A program made the translations under genes and the position numbers. 64,000 nucleotides of DNA from contig JAXCGZ010005705.1 of assembly GCA_037179515.1 (NCBI GenBank), forward strand, positions 112,501 to 176,500. Direction: 5' to 3'. Below, piece after piece: positions 1 to 63,240 of the stretch (positions are counted from its first letter, which is position 1; every line of letters begins with the position of its first letter). The stretch comes from Halocaridina rubra. Taxonomy: Eukaryota > Arthropoda > Malacostraca > Decapoda > Atyidae. Under the pieces are notes generated by a model. That model worked only from the letters and a program-made list of their open reading frames with translations, ran no database searches and had not been told where the DNA came from.

Positions 1-735
1 AGGATAGGATTCGCAACAGTAAGGTGGATATAGTAGCGTTTACAGAGACTAAGTTAAGTGAGGACATAAACAATGCCACAGTTTTTCCTAAGGGCTTCAG
101 AATATTAAGGGTGGAAAGATCCAAGAGGACTGTTGGAGGGATAGCACTGCTCATAAGTGAAATAGTTCCGGTTGAAGAGATAAACTTTGCTATAGAAAGT
201 GAGTTCAAGGAATTTCTTGTTGCTCGCATAAATGCCAGTCGGAGAGCATTAAAATAATTGTTGTATATAATACTCCAAGGAAGCAACATAGGCTAGAAGT
301 TCATGAGGAAAGTCATATAGGTACTATTGAAGTCATAAACTCAGTTGTTAACATTGCATGGGAGAAAATATAGGATTTTGATTATGGGAGATTTTAATAA
401 TTGAGAGACAGATCGGATAAATCTTGACCCACACAGTGGAAGGACTCATTCTGGGTAAGACTCCTAGATTGCATTCAAGGAAATTGCCTACACCAATATG
501 TACTGGAACCAACGAGGGTCAGGGGTGGGGATGAGCCATTGCAGCTTGATCTATTATTCACTGATTATCTATTGGATATTGAAAAAATTGAGCATGAACC
601 ACCAATTGGAAAGAGTGACTACTGTGTGTTGGTGATAGAGTATATCATCAAAGATGTTCTACCTGAAAGTAGAGGCACTGAGGACACGAGGAGAAACTAT
701 TCAAAAGATTACATCAAAATTAATGCGCTTTTAAT
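1..735 (+). pseudogene. LINE endonuclease-domain fragment (CR1-like), decayed
   Basis: Residues from 24 (DIVAFTETKLSEDI, RILRVERSKRTVGGIALLI) match the start of an apurinic-type endonuclease of non-LTR retrotransposons. Farther on, IMGDFNN (about 383) and LLFTDYL with PPIGKSDY are the later endonuclease motifs. Stops and frame changes break the frame at about 257 and 400-530. The element runs off the left edge of the window. Confidence 0.75.
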
Positions 736-1480
736 TCTATTAACATATTTAGAATCCAGATAGCCTTTAACTTGTCTTGGAGAATTCAAATAATCCAAAT
801 TTCTAAATCTGCATCCAAAAAATTAGGGTTCTATTTCGTTTTCGTCATTGCTTTTCCTCTTTTCTGTTACTTAACATCTATAATAGTCTTATCCATCCCT
901 GTTTAGAATACTGCTCGCACATTTGGAGTGCTTCTTCATATACTTATCTCCTTGATAGGGTTGAATCTAAGGCAGTCACACTCATTAATGACCCTTCTCT
1001 TACTTTTAATCTTGATTTTCTTTTTATGTATGCTTTAAGGTGTCATCCCTTTGTCTTTTCTATCACTGATCTGATGAGTTGGAGATTTGCAACCCTCCCC
1101 CACTGCCGAAGCCGTGTAACACTCGCCAAGCAGCCTCGTCTCACAGGTGCTGTGTAGAGATTTGTAGCTCACAGATGGGTCGGTGCAGTGACTACTTCTT
1201 TCCATATACATCCAGACTCGGGAACTCTCTTCCTCTTTCTGCCTTTCCAATATCTTATAACCTACCTTCCTTCAAAAAACGGATCTATTGTCATCTCAGG
1301 GCCTAATCCTGCCATATCTCGAGGTCGTCAGTACTTCAATAATTCTTCCAGCCTGTTCTTTTCCTATTGTGTATCATTACCTCATCTCTGCCTTGTCCTT
1401 AACATTTTTTCTTTGTGCCCGGGCCTTTAGTGATGAAGGTAATTTTCTTGCCTGTCCCGCATGTATAAAAAACTAATATA
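735..1480 (+). pseudogene. Jockey-type LINE 3' fragment, copy A
   Basis: Shares long stretches with 21178-21640 (for example AATCCAGATAGCC, ATCCAAAAAATT, and a CGCCAAGC block near 1125). Content such as the late-RT segment and the closing CGGATCTATTGTCATCTCAG is typical of LINE 3' ends. It abuts the endonuclease fragment at about 735, so the pair is a chimera of two families. Confidence 0.65.
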
Positions 1481-1514
1481 TGATAAGGTAAAGCACCTTT
1501 TAATGTATTATAAT

Positions 1515-1663
1515 TATTCTCCATTCAAATGGAATGGATGTAAACATGTTGGAGCTGAGGGATTAAGGCTGGTTGCCCTTCCCAACACCACGCTGTGGAC
1601 CAAAACCCACGTTAGTCACTTCCTGACTCACAAACTACCGCTGGGCTACTGCGGCTATCAAAA
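1515..1663 (-). repeat. tRNA-derived SINE (family S) copy
   Basis: A minus-oriented copy of the SINE family seen throughout the window. It includes CTCCATTCAAATGG, the GGAGCTGAGGGATTAAGG core and the A-box end CTACCGCTGGGCTACTGC. It lies directly before a Tigger MITE. Confidence 0.7.
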
Positions 1664-1665
1664 TA

Positions 1666-1976
1666 CAAGGGGTCCCTGTATTATGTCGTTCTGCCGTTAC
1701 ATCAGAGGCAAATAGATAATTAAATTTTTTTACATACCAGTTATCCAGATGTAAGCTATACCAACCACAGTAGCAATAGTAAGCAATACTGTATAGTGTA
1801 CTCTATTTTTATGTATTAGATTAAGAATTTAGATTATATTTCTATGTTTTAGAGTACAGTATTTATTTTTAGCGTTGGTGGGGGATCTAGTTTCCAATTT
1901 AGGCGTTTTCTGACTTTCATCTAAATCCGGTTTGTCAGCTGTCAGGAACGGAATCCTGACGTAAAATGGGGACCTC
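1666..1976 (+). mobile_element. Tigger-derived MITE
   Basis: About 310 bp. It begins after TA with CAAGGGGTCCCTG, contains GTCGTTCTGCCGTTACATCAG, and ends with CAGCTGTCAGGAACGGAATC and GGGGACC. These ends match the termini of the longer Tigger copies at 13283 and 46261. Confidence 0.75.
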
Positions 1977-2192
1977 ATGCAATACATTTCTTAAAAATGC
2001 TGTACTTCATACTCCTGTCATGCTGCCCTGATCTCTTCTTCCCAGGTTTCAGAGGCTCAAGAAACGTGGTACATATTGAGTACATGAAGCTTACAGACCA
2101 GACAGCCGTCTCCAGGAGAGGATTTGCTCTTATCAGGGATAAATGAACAAGCCTCGGCACACACCTCCGTTCTAATTTTTTTTCTCTACAAA

Positions 2193-2450
2193 ACGATACA
2201 CTTAAATCAGGAGCTATACAGCAGCCTTATGCTTTCCTCAGTCAGCATATAAGGACTCACTTGAATCCAAATAATTCCCACCACTTAAAGACATAATCAA
2301 CCACCATAGTCATAAGATGCACACAAAAACGATATACTTAAATCAGGTGCTATACAGTAGCATCATGCTTCCCTAAGTCAGCATATAAGGACACACTTAA
2401 ATCCAAATAATTCCCACCACTTGCAGACATAACCAACCACAGTGTTGTAA
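2193..2450. repeat. Tandem duplication, 136-bp period, two copies
   Basis: ACGATACACTTAAATCAGG at 2193 recurs as ACGATATACTTAAATCAGG at 2329, and CCAAATAATTCCCACCACTT occurs in both. No reading frame is evident. Confidence 0.75.
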
Positions 2451-2455
2451 ACAAT

Positions 2456-2536
2456 CTCAAACAGTGGGCATGATTACTAGTGTATCACTTCCCAAGTTGA
2501 ATGCTCTCACCACTGAGCAACCGTGTTCCCCAGACA
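2456..2536 (-). repeat. Partial SINE (family S)
   Basis: Only the tRNA-like head end is recognisable (ATCACTTCCCAAGTTGAATG, CACTGAGCAACCGTG). Confidence 0.45.
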
Positions 2537-2981
2537 ATCTCAAATACGATATATGGTGAAATTTCACCTTACTGCATAATGAGGGCAAGCAAATATGGCA
2601 TTAACTATTAGGAGTTTAATTTACAAAGTATATATATTATATTTACAGGTGTCTGTAGGTTTGTCATTGTCCAAAAAGTACTTTTTAATGTTATAACTGA
2701 GGAATACTATAGAAACTAACCAACAACAGCTAAATTTCATTACAATAGATTCCTGATTAATGAGCTTAACATGCTTTATATTTATATAGTAATTTTTAAA
2801 AAATATTCATGACAACTAAAAGACATATCCATGTTGAAAACAGCAATTAATATTAGAATGGCAAGGCTAGAGGAAAAGTGAGAGCACTGTACTCTATTTT
2901 CAAAATGTCTATAATATTTCTAATTCGTACCCTACACGCAAATCTTATCAGTATATAATACAGTATCAATAATTTTCCAAA
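2537..2981. other. AT-rich region downstream of NDUFS7, no gene seen
   Basis: Presumably contains the NDUFS7 3' UTR on the minus strand. No canonical AATAAA is visible on that strand here; ATTAAA-type variants occur near 2617 and 2683. No ORF or recognisable repeat. Confidence 0.4.
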
Positions 2982-3203
2982 TTACTTTCTATACCACATC
3001 TGCAAGGTCTTCATCTTCTTAACTTTACGTTGCAATTGAAGAAGGGAATAGAGAAGAGCCTCCGCTGTAGGTGGACAACCTGGCACATAAATATCAACTG
3101 GCAAGATGCGATCGCAACCTCTTACGACTGAATAGGAGTAGTGATAGTACCCACCTCCATTTGCACATGACCCCATGGAAATAACCCAACGAGGTTCAGG
3201 CAT
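2982..3203 (-). CDS. NDUFS7: NDUFS7 exon 4, N2 cysteines 3-4 and stop
   Basis: Seventy-three residues from [18 protein letters not shown] to KTLQMWYRK and a stop. It holds the third (SMGSCA) and fourth (VPGCPP) cluster cysteines. The acceptor is ATATTCCAG. Confidence 0.97.
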   Translation of the reverse strand: MPEPRWVISMGSCANGGGYYHYSYSVVRGCDRILPVDIYVPGCPPTAEALLYSLLQLQRKVKKMKTLQMWYRK

Positions 3204-6200
3204 CTGGAATATTGTGGAAAAAGAAAAATAGATAATGGATAATATTCTCAAGAGTGGAGGAATCACTTGAAAGCTATAGAGTCAAGACATGTCACATCTA
3301 TGATCAGTGTTATCTACTGGACTGGACTGCAGCTCTTGCTTCTAATGGCACTGTAATTAAATATTTAAAGAATTTCACTATGAGGTAATAAATACAGTAT
3401 ATAACAAATTTACATTAAGCTATGTGCCACTAAACTGAGCAAGTCTTAGTGAGTAAAGAGATACATATAAACATAAAACTTGCTCTCTAAGGCTGTTTGC
3501 ATTATTATTCTCCATGAAAATACTTGAGTAGCTACAAGAAATGTATCAGAAAACTTTTATTAGTAATTTACCAACTATTCTATGCATAATAAGAGAAAAA
3601 TAAAGATTAAGTTTCTGTATAAAAACAAAACACCACCAATAAGGATTACATTAACAAAATATCACCAGCTGTTGCCTTATTTGTCACTGTTAATCCCCAT
3701 TAATGGGGTAGACACAGGCATGTTGGAGCTGAGAAATTATGGTTAAATGACCTTCCTAATGCCCCAGGGTGACTTCAATCGCCAGTCTGTATATTACAGA
3801 ACCAGTGTACTGAAAACTGAGCTACCGCAGTTTACTTAAAATTACCCACCTGATCATATACTTTTCTCAGAGCTGGAGCCATTTTATTGGTGAGTGTTCC
3901 AGCTACAATGATGACATCAGCCTGTCTTGGTGAGGCTCTGTATACAATACCAAATCTGTCAATATCATAACGAGCAGCGGCACACTGCATCATCTCAACA
4001 GCACAGCATGCCAAGCCAAAAGTTAATGGCCAAAGTGATCCCTGCAAGAAAAGCATGGATTATTTAAGAAAATCCATTGCTGCAAGTTATGAAGAATTTA
4101 ATGCTTCACATATATAGCAATGCCTGTTATGGAAAGGCCTAGTCAAAGCACACATTCACCAGAAGCTAATATACTTCGATCACTCCTCTCAGCACCTTGC
4201 AATCATAAGAAACAAACAAAAATATATTTCATACAAGAAAGTGGTAATAATATACTGTATATATTAAACATATCACATTCATGTGATATAAATAAAAAAT
4301 AAAAACACTTCTATTACAACATAAAATATACAAAAGCACTAAAAAAATACAGTACAGGACATGGAGTGACCTTAAAAATATATGCTACAAATATTACTCT
4401 ATAAAAACTAACTAAAGCTACTATTTTATATCAAATAACGGAAAATTCCTAGGAACAGGTTAATACTAATAAAAGATTGGCAGTGTGACAAAATGAATCA
4501 CTAAAATTGCAATTGCATTTCAAGGATAAGATAACATACCTTCTTTCCCCAATTAACAAGATCAAATAAGAGGGAAAACTCATAGAACAGGAGAATTTTA
4601 ACCAAAAATACAGAAATGTGAGAAATGAGACATTAAAATGAGTCATTACTAAAAAAATTAACATACCTTTCTTCCCCAATTAACAAGATCATCGAGACGA
4701 GCCACAGCATATTCTCCGGCACTGGTGGTATTTTGAAAAGGAGAATAAGGTTTGTATTTTGCAGGAGCCTCGCTAGGTTGAGGAACACTACTTTGCTTTC
4801 TGGAGGCTACTGTGATGGCCCCACTCAAAGCCCTAGAGAGTTGAGGCAAACTGTGTCGACAAACTGTTGGAACAAAAACAAAAATATATTAAACATGTGG
4901 TATAGCTTACCTGCGCCACAGGAAACAAAATCATATATATGAATAGCAATTGATACAATATACGTATTTAATACAGACACTCCCCAACTTACAAACGAAT
5001 TAGGGTTCACAAGTCCATTTGTAAGTAGAATTGTTCGTAAATTGCGCTTAGGTACATAATGTACTGTACAGTATGCACATATACAGTTCTGTACTGTACT
5101 TAGGCTAGGGCACCTAACTACTACATAAAACATAGAGATACAGCATTACTGAATTTTAATACAGTAATATTAATGGAACAATACAGTACAGTAATACATG
5201 AGTAGATAATGGGTAGATTTTTGTTTGTATCGGTAAATATTCATAAGTACGGAAATTTCTGTAACTGCAATCCCACTTGTAAAGGGGGTGACCGAGTCAA
5301 TGCACACATTCAACAGAAGCAAATTTACCCATGTCACTTCTCTTAGTTCTTTAGGATTGCCAATACTTTCACCTAATGGTTTATGAATTTATAGAGGGCT
5401 AGGAAACAAAATATATTCCAGTAGCTATATTTTACGAATAAACACTGGAAAACAGTTTTTAGACTTACACACACATACAAATAGTTGTCTCAATCTCCCT
5501 TGTTAGGGGGTGGCCAAGTCAGAGAGCATAAATAATAACTAGAAGCCAATTCAACCCAATGAATCCTCTTACCTCCTGAGGATAGTGCTGCCACTCCCCT
5601 TCACCACCCCAGTCCCTGGGTCATCAACAGGGTAAGAGAAAAGGGATTTTCTACTGTGAGGTCAGACACCTTAAGAAATTCAACCATTTTTTTTTTTTAT
5701 GTAAACAACTTTTAGTGTATGATAAACAGATATCTGTTCACCTTTCAGGTTATATGATTTATTATTATTATTTTTTTTTTTTGCTAAAAAGTTTACTTTT
5801 GAAACTCAAAACTAGTGAAATGGATATAATAGAAAAAAAAAAAAATTCTTCTATCGTTTCGTAATTGGGGTTGAACTAACCTAACCCATCCAACTTAACC
5901 AAATACTACTGCTGATTTCATGACTGCTTCCTTGTCTGAATGTGTGAAATGTAAATAATGATCCCAATTTAATGAATATGAAAATCTAATAGCTATGGCA
6001 GGTCTTGCGTAGTAACTTACGAAAGAAGTCGGTTTGTTATCTAAGCAAAATTCTCTAAAAAAAAAAAAATAATTTTAAATAAAACCGACATTGATATACA
6101 TCAATCATACAGCAATACCCTTGGAATTCATTACAGGGTGTTGAAATTCCCTTCCATCAAGAAAAAATATATTAAATAAGAGACGATGAAACACTGACCC

Positions 6201-6211
6201 ACTAATGCCAT
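2982..6211 (-). CDS. NDUFS7: NADH:ubiquinone oxidoreductase core subunit S7 (PSST), complete gene, 4 exons
   Basis: A core subunit of mitochondrial complex I that binds the N2 [4Fe-4S] cluster and passes electrons to ubiquinone. Four minus-strand exons (6211-6199, 4863-4667, 4041-3850 and 3203-2982) join in phase to 624 nt, giving 207 aa, close to the human 213. Visible features: an Arg/Ser-rich N-terminus without acidic residues at the start (mitochondrial presequence); [27 protein letters not shown] with the tandem cluster cysteines; [40 protein letters not shown]; and [11 protein letters not shown]. All four N2 cysteines are present. Introns hold SINE and MITE copies. The gene is divergent from MDN1, with 5.2 kb of repeats between. 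Only the 13-nt coding first exon is less certain. Confidence 0.95.
3681..3833 (-). repeat. tRNA-derived SINE in NDUFS7 intron 3
   Basis: A minus-oriented copy, TTGTCACTGTTAATCCCCAT to GAGCTACCGCAG, same strand as NDUFS7. Its head ends about 16 bp downstream of the exon 3 splice donor. Confidence 0.75.
3850..4041 (-). CDS. NDUFS7: NDUFS7 exon 3, N2 cluster cysteines 1-2
   Basis: Sixty-four codons, from [18 protein letters not shown] to [11 protein letters not shown]. It includes the CC pair that ligates N2 and the quinone-site [15 protein letters not shown] segment. The acceptor is TTTTCTTGCAG and the donor CAG|GTGGGT. Confidence 0.96.
4533..4566 (-). repeat. Duplicate of the NDUFS7 exon 2 end and splice donor
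   Basis: AACATACCTTCTTTCCCCAATTAACAAGATCA here nearly repeats the segment at 4660-4690 that spans the true exon 2 donor. It therefore contains a decoy GTATGT 127 bp into the intron. Confidence 0.7.
4667..4863 (-). CDS. NDUFS7: NDUFS7 exon 2, presequence and N-terminal core
   Basis: The acceptor is TTCCAACAG. It encodes [20 protein letters not shown], a basic, hydroxylated presequence, then [18 protein letters not shown] where similarity to the mature protein starts. The donor is AAG|GTATGT in phase 0. A near-copy of the donor end lies 127 bp into the following intron. Confidence 0.92.
4975..5262. mobile_element. Short AT-rich MITE-like repeat
   Basis: Its right part (TAATGGGTAGATTTTTGTTTG, ATACAGTACAGTAATACATG) recurs inverted at about 32400-32520. 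Left and right ends are loosely complementary. Family unknown. Confidence 0.45.
5265..5660. repeat. Two partial foldback-MITE (family M2) copies
   Basis: GCAATCCCACTTGTAAAGGGGGTGACCGAGTC at 5267 and the related TCTCCCTTGTTAGGGGGTGGCC at 5496 are the terminal motif of the M2 family (best copy 48655-48950). Confidence 0.5.
6199..6211 (-). CDS. NDUFS7: NDUFS7 exon 1 (13 nt coding)
   Basis: ATGGCATTAGTGG followed by GTCAGT. It provides M-A-L-V plus one base, and that base completes Val with the first two bases of exon 2. The start is supported by correct phase and by the family habit of opening MA-L. The short coding stretch and the non-consensus third donor base keep this tentative. Confidence 0.7.
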
Positions 6212-6754
6212 CTTGTAGATCTCCGGAGACGATTGGTGTGGAAACGTTCGTTAGAATATAATTATTTATATAAGATTTATTTTTACCAAAATCTTTAAAT
6301 ATTTATGATATTTCATATATTTTGTTCATAAATTAAATAAAATAAACTTTAGCGAATAATATTTTAGCATTAGACGCATATATATGAATATGAATGTGGA
6401 GACGTTCTTTAGGATATAATTTGTTTTTAAGCTTCAATTATATCAAAATGCTCGTTTTTATAATATCTAATGCATTTTGATAAAAAATTAAATATAAATT
6501 AACTGTAATCAATGACATTTTAGCAGTAAATAAAATGAATACACGAGTTGATGTGGAGACAATCTGTAGAGTACAATTTCTTATTAAAAATTAATTTATT
6601 TCGAAACCATTATATTATTTTTATCAATTACTGTATTTTTATCATATAATAAGGCCTACTAAGCATTAACCTATGATATAATAGCTTTGAATAAAAGGTA
6701 AATAGATATTACACAATGAAAATATTGCCCTAAGGAGCTCTGCCTTTAAAACTA

Positions 6755-6870
<116 letters not shown>

Positions 6871-6925
6871 AAAGAATTACTTCATTGTGCATCTGCTATA
6901 CCAAAAGGAAAAGACACCATTGCTG

Positions 6926-6929
<4 letters not shown>

Positions 6930-7014
<85 letters not shown>
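6930..7014. repeat. (AT)n microsatellite
   Basis: About 85 bp of TA repeats directly bordering a SINE on its left. Confidence 0.98.
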
Positions 7015-7372
<358 letters not shown>

Positions 7373-7646
7373 ATGAACTTTTTGCAGTTACTGACTGGAG
7401 ATCCTTATTTAACAACAAATCTGTACAAGAAATGTACATCTATTGTGAGGAATATGGGAAGATAGTAGATTGCTGCATACCTGTCACCGAAATAGGAGTT
7501 ATTCTTGCTTGACAAAAATGGTTCCATAATGAGTGTAAGAGAGCTAAGGAATGAAGAGACAAATGTCGGAAAAAGTATAGGAGGAGAAAAAGCATAAATG
7601 CCTGGCAGACTTATAAAATAGCAAGAAATTATTAACTAAGTAAAAG

Positions 7647-7701
7647 AAGAAGAAGAAGAAGAAGAAGAAGAAGAAGAAGAAGAAGAAGAAGAAGAGAGAA
7701 G

Positions 7702-7785
<84 letters not shown>

Positions 7786-7794
7786 AGAGAGAGA
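7647..7794. repeat. (GAA)n then (GA)n microsatellite
   Basis: A GAA run (7647-7695) followed by a GA run (about 7708-7794) that ends at the first copy of an I-like LINE 3' UTR. Confidence 0.97.
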
Positions 7795-8510
<716 letters not shown>

Positions 8511-10902
8511 TCACTGCGGGCACTGAAGACAATAGTGGTCAAGAGTGTTAGCATTAGTTCGGTCGCATAATGTACAGGAGGTGTACTGTGGCATATCTAG
8601 AGTCTGGGAGACCTGCCATAAAGGCCGATACCCCATTCTGAGCCGAGCACTAACTACATTGTTTTTCCGCACCATTAACCCGCGTCTGCGATACTTGTAG
8701 CGACTGTGAAGGAAGTGATCATGGTGCTGTATGGACACACTGTTGGCCCTCTCCGTGTCCCTGCGCTGGACCGTCATGGCAAACCCAGCTGAGTAGATGA
8801 TGTTACGTAGGCATCGGAGGGAGGGCACAGCGTCCACAGCATGCCCATCCAGCATACAGGCCCGCCTTGGCAAGACGATCCGCTGTGTCGTTGCCAGTCA
8901 GCCCAATGTGGGATGGAGTCCACACAAATGACACAACAAGAGAAGCATCCCGAGCGGCTGCGAGGCGACATAGTATATTTCCCACAGCACGGCCACAGAT
9001 AGGTCTTGGCGAGGATAGGGCTTGTAGGGCCGATTGGGAGTCACAAATTATTACCCCATTCACTCGTCGTCGAACAAGGAGAGTCACGGCATCCAAGATG
9101 GCATTCAGTTCACAGTAGGTGGAGCTCGACGAGGTGGGTAGTCTACGGCCAATCCATGAATCAGCCGGCACAGGCGGCTCCATGGTGGGGGAAAACACAG
9201 CACATGCCGCCCTCCCATCTGCTTGCACAGAACCATCAACATAGACGTGGTGTGCTGCAGGGACAGACGTGGATACATCAGCGATAGTCTCCAGAGCTAA
9301 CTGTCTCTGCAAGGGGGGATAGACATCCTTCGAGGTCGGTGTATATGTGACAGCGGGGAGGGGGACACGCCAGGGTGGTAAATCTGGGACAGCCGCCTGC
9401 ACTGGCAGGTCGATGTCAAGGCCACGGAGAATGTCACTCACCACCCTGATAAGGTTATGACCTCCTGCTCGAAGTGGGAGCCTGGGTGCGTCTGGATCAA
9501 GGGACGTCCTCATGACAGCAGAGAAGTACGGAGCAACAAAGGGGTAGTGAAGACACTTAACAGTAAAATAGGACACATTGGCATAAATCCTCTCCACAAG
9601 AGGGGGTAAGTTGAGCTCCAACTGCATACTCACAATACGGGTAGAGAGAGAACATCCCAAGATAAATCTCATGACTCGATTCTGGAACTTTTCAAGTGGC
9701 TCGAGAGCTGGTTTAGGAAGTTGACACAAGGCAGGAGACAGATAGTCAACCACTGACCGAAGTAGTAGGATGTAGAGGGTCCTCGCCACTGGGATGGAGA
9801 CTCCTGCAGCATTGTTGGCAAGCCACTTGACAGGTGCAAAGCGGGGCTCCAGACGATCAAGAAGGCTCTTCACAAAGGGATGAATTCGTTGACGAGCAGG
9901 TATAGCTGGGGTGATCCGGACAGGTGCACCTAAATACGTGTACTGTGTGCAGTGAGGGATGACATTACCACCCATGGCGAATGCGGGCAGTGCTCTGCAG
10001 TTGCGTGAAGTAAAAATCCTGCTTTTTTCTGGGGAGATAATAAGGCCACAGGAGGTAGCAGACACGTAAAAGTCATGGAGCATGTGCTGAAGGTCGTGAG
10101 TTGAGGTCGTGTGGATGCATATGTCGTCCGCATAGCAGGTAACTGTAGTACCGGGGATGACAGGAAGGAGGGAGAGTAGACGATGCATAAGGATATTGAA
10201 TAGAAAAGGACTTAGCACACCCCCCTGAGGAGTACCCAGTTCAAACCGTTCATAGGAGCTATACGACCCTTTAAAAAGGACGCTTGATGTTCTGTTGCAG
10301 AGATATCCCCGTATCCATTTCAGTATGTTCCCCCAAACTCCAAAGTCCACCAGCTGGTCAAGAATAATTTCCTTGTTGGCTATATCGAAGGCAGATTTGA
10401 GGTCCAGGAAGGCGACCACACTGGTGGGAGAAAGACGGGTGTAGAGTTCAGCGAGGCAGTGATGTGTGCTCCGTTGTGGGAGGAAACCATAAAGACTGGG
10501 GGAGAGTTTATCCTGTAGACGGTGCATGAGCCGGGCAAGAAGGATGCGTTCAAACACTTTGCTGAAGCAGGAGGTGAGGGAGATAGGCCTAAATTTGTCG
10601 GTTCCAGGTTTTGGTAGAGGAATAATAGTGCTTCTGGTCCAGGCAGAGGGCACATGCCCCAAGCAAAAGCAAAGATTGAAGAGGCGCAGTAGGGGGTTAC
10701 CAGGAACTTTCTGAAGAAGACGGAGAACTTGATATGTAAGACCATCCTCCCCAGGGGCAGTAGCCTTAATCCTAGCAAGAGCACGTCGTAGTTCATCCTC
10801 TGTGAATGGGATGTCATCCTCTTCATCCGTCTGTAGTAATGCACCCATTAGGCGGAGGTTACGAACACTGCGGTGGGTGGAGAGTGCCTCTTGAACGTTC
10901 CC

Positions 10903-10942
<40 letters not shown>

Positions 10943-10968
10943 CTAAAGAAAAGCCCAATCTTTTCCAC
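8511..10968 (-). mobile_element. I-like non-LTR retrotransposon, 5'-truncated, RT + RNase H + CCHC
   Basis: The open frame 10968-8803 encodes a reverse transcriptase: FRPISLTSCFSKVFERIL, VVAFLDLKSAFD, GTPQGGVLSPFLFNIL and the catalytic CYADDI. An RNase H domain follows (HHVYVDGS, YCELNAILDAV, IICDSQSAL, VWTPSHIGLTGNDTADRLAK). RT followed by RNase H is the arrangement of the I/R1-related clades. The frame shifts near 8870; the continuation 8873-8511 ends in CTLCDRTNANTLDHYCLQC, a CCHC-type finger. The endonuclease is missing. The apparent N-terminus (repeated LS) is just a (TC)n tract at 10902-10941. It is not active as it stands. Confidence 0.88.
10902..10941. repeat. (GA)n tract at the LINE 5' truncation
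   Basis: Forty bp of GA repeats exactly where LINE coding similarity stops. Confidence 0.95.
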
Positions 10969-10969
10969 A

Positions 10970-11404
10970 GCTTTATCAGAGGAAAACTGAAGGTGGAAGC
11001 ATCACTGAGACGTATCAAGAGATCTCCGAAGAATTGAACAAGGAGTTCCAGTCAGAATTTACAATTATCAGATTAATTCAAAACACACCGAAATCTATTA
11101 AAAAAAGTAGTTTAGTTCAAAAATAGAAAGGGTGCATAAAACGAATCTTAACCTAAATATAAATAATTGACATAATACTCTCTCAACTATACTTTTGATA
11201 CTAGAGAAAAATCTTATTGAAATAAGTGATTTGAAGATACTTAATTACACTTTTATAAGGCTTAGCATAGCTCATTCACGGCATTTAATGTTTATTAACA
11301 CCACAAAGCTTATTCTTCTTCTTCCACGTTTTATGATAAACAACATGTTCAAGCGTGGTGTTCCGCATGACAATGTGGTAAAGAAGTGAACATTTTTATT
11401 CAAA
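10970..11404. other. Upstream region of MDN1, no feature recognised
   Basis: AT-rich, no clear TATA box, CpG cluster or ORF. It should hold the MDN1 promoter and 5' UTR by position only. Confidence 0.4.
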
Positions 11405-62594
<51,190 letters not shown>

Positions 62595-62600
62595 TACCAG

Positions 62601-62751
62601 AGTGGTGATTAGAGTGCTCGATTTGGGAAGTGACAAACCCTTGTTCTTACTTTCTGTGGAGTGTTAGGAAGGGTATGCAGCCTTTATTCACCATCTTCAT
62701 GCTTTCTGTGTCTGCCCTCATTTGAATGAAGATTAATAGTGACAAAAATAT
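62601..62751 (+). repeat. SINE (family S) next to the MDN1 stop, with target-site duplication
   Basis: GGTGATTAGAGTGCTCGATT to GAAGATTAATAGTGACAAAA. It is flanked by 26-bp imperfect direct repeats at 62575-62600 and 62752-62777 (21 of 26 identical). Confidence 0.8.
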
Positions 62752-62980
62752 CTGCTAATGATACACAATAACACCAGTGTTATTGATTGTGAAAAGACTT
62801 AAAGAGAAATTTGATATCATAAATGTGCATTTGAAAATTTGACAGAACTGTTTCAATTTTGAAATTTTTTTAGCTTGTATTATTTCATATTCCCAGTATT
62901 CTTTTCAGGTAAGCTGTTAATATCTTAAACTTTACTGATATGCACGTTCTGTTCAGCATAATGATATTGTAAATATGAAA

Positions 62981-62986
62981 AATAAA
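62981..62986 (+). promoter_or_regulatory. Poly(A) signal AATAAA for MDN1
   Basis: A canonical AATAAA about 390 nt after the MDN1 stop, followed by T-rich sequence (TTTATTGTTTTATTG). Cleavage downstream is inferred, not seen. Confidence 0.6.
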
Positions 62987-63154
62987 TTTATTGTTTTATT
63001 GTCCGTAATCCAATGTTCACTTCAGCCCAGATTGATAGCAATCCACATATAGGTAATGAAGATATCTTCAGCATCTCTGGCCTCATGGAAGGCATTTGCT
63101 CTGATTTGGTCAATAATGCAAATAGCCATGGGGGCAAGCCAATCAGCAAAATAT

Positions 63155-63240
63155 ATCTGGGGCCCTAGGTTCGACTTTAGGTGCGTTTCGAATTAGGTCA
63201 GCTGTCAGAAACAGAACCCTAACATTAAATGAGGACCCCC
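63155..63240 (+). mobile_element. Tigger right-end fragment
   Basis: GGGGCCCTAGGTTCGACTTT, CAGCTGTCAGAAACAGAACC and GAGGACCCCC match the right end of the family. Confidence 0.7.

Larger units (their letters stand above)
62595..63000 (+). other. MDN1: MDN1 3' UTR with SINE and poly(A) signal
   Basis: After the stop at 62594 the sequence is a SINE copy (about 62601-62751), its downstream target-site duplicate, then AT-rich DNA with AATAAA at 62981-62986. No coding potential is visible. The mRNA end is inferred to fall some 10-30 nt after AATAAA. Confidence 0.65.

Noticed and set aside
8803..10968. Functional single-copy gene with an LS-rich N-terminus
   Set aside because: RT and RNase H motifs identify a LINE. 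The N-terminus is a microsatellite and the frame breaks before the C-terminal finger.
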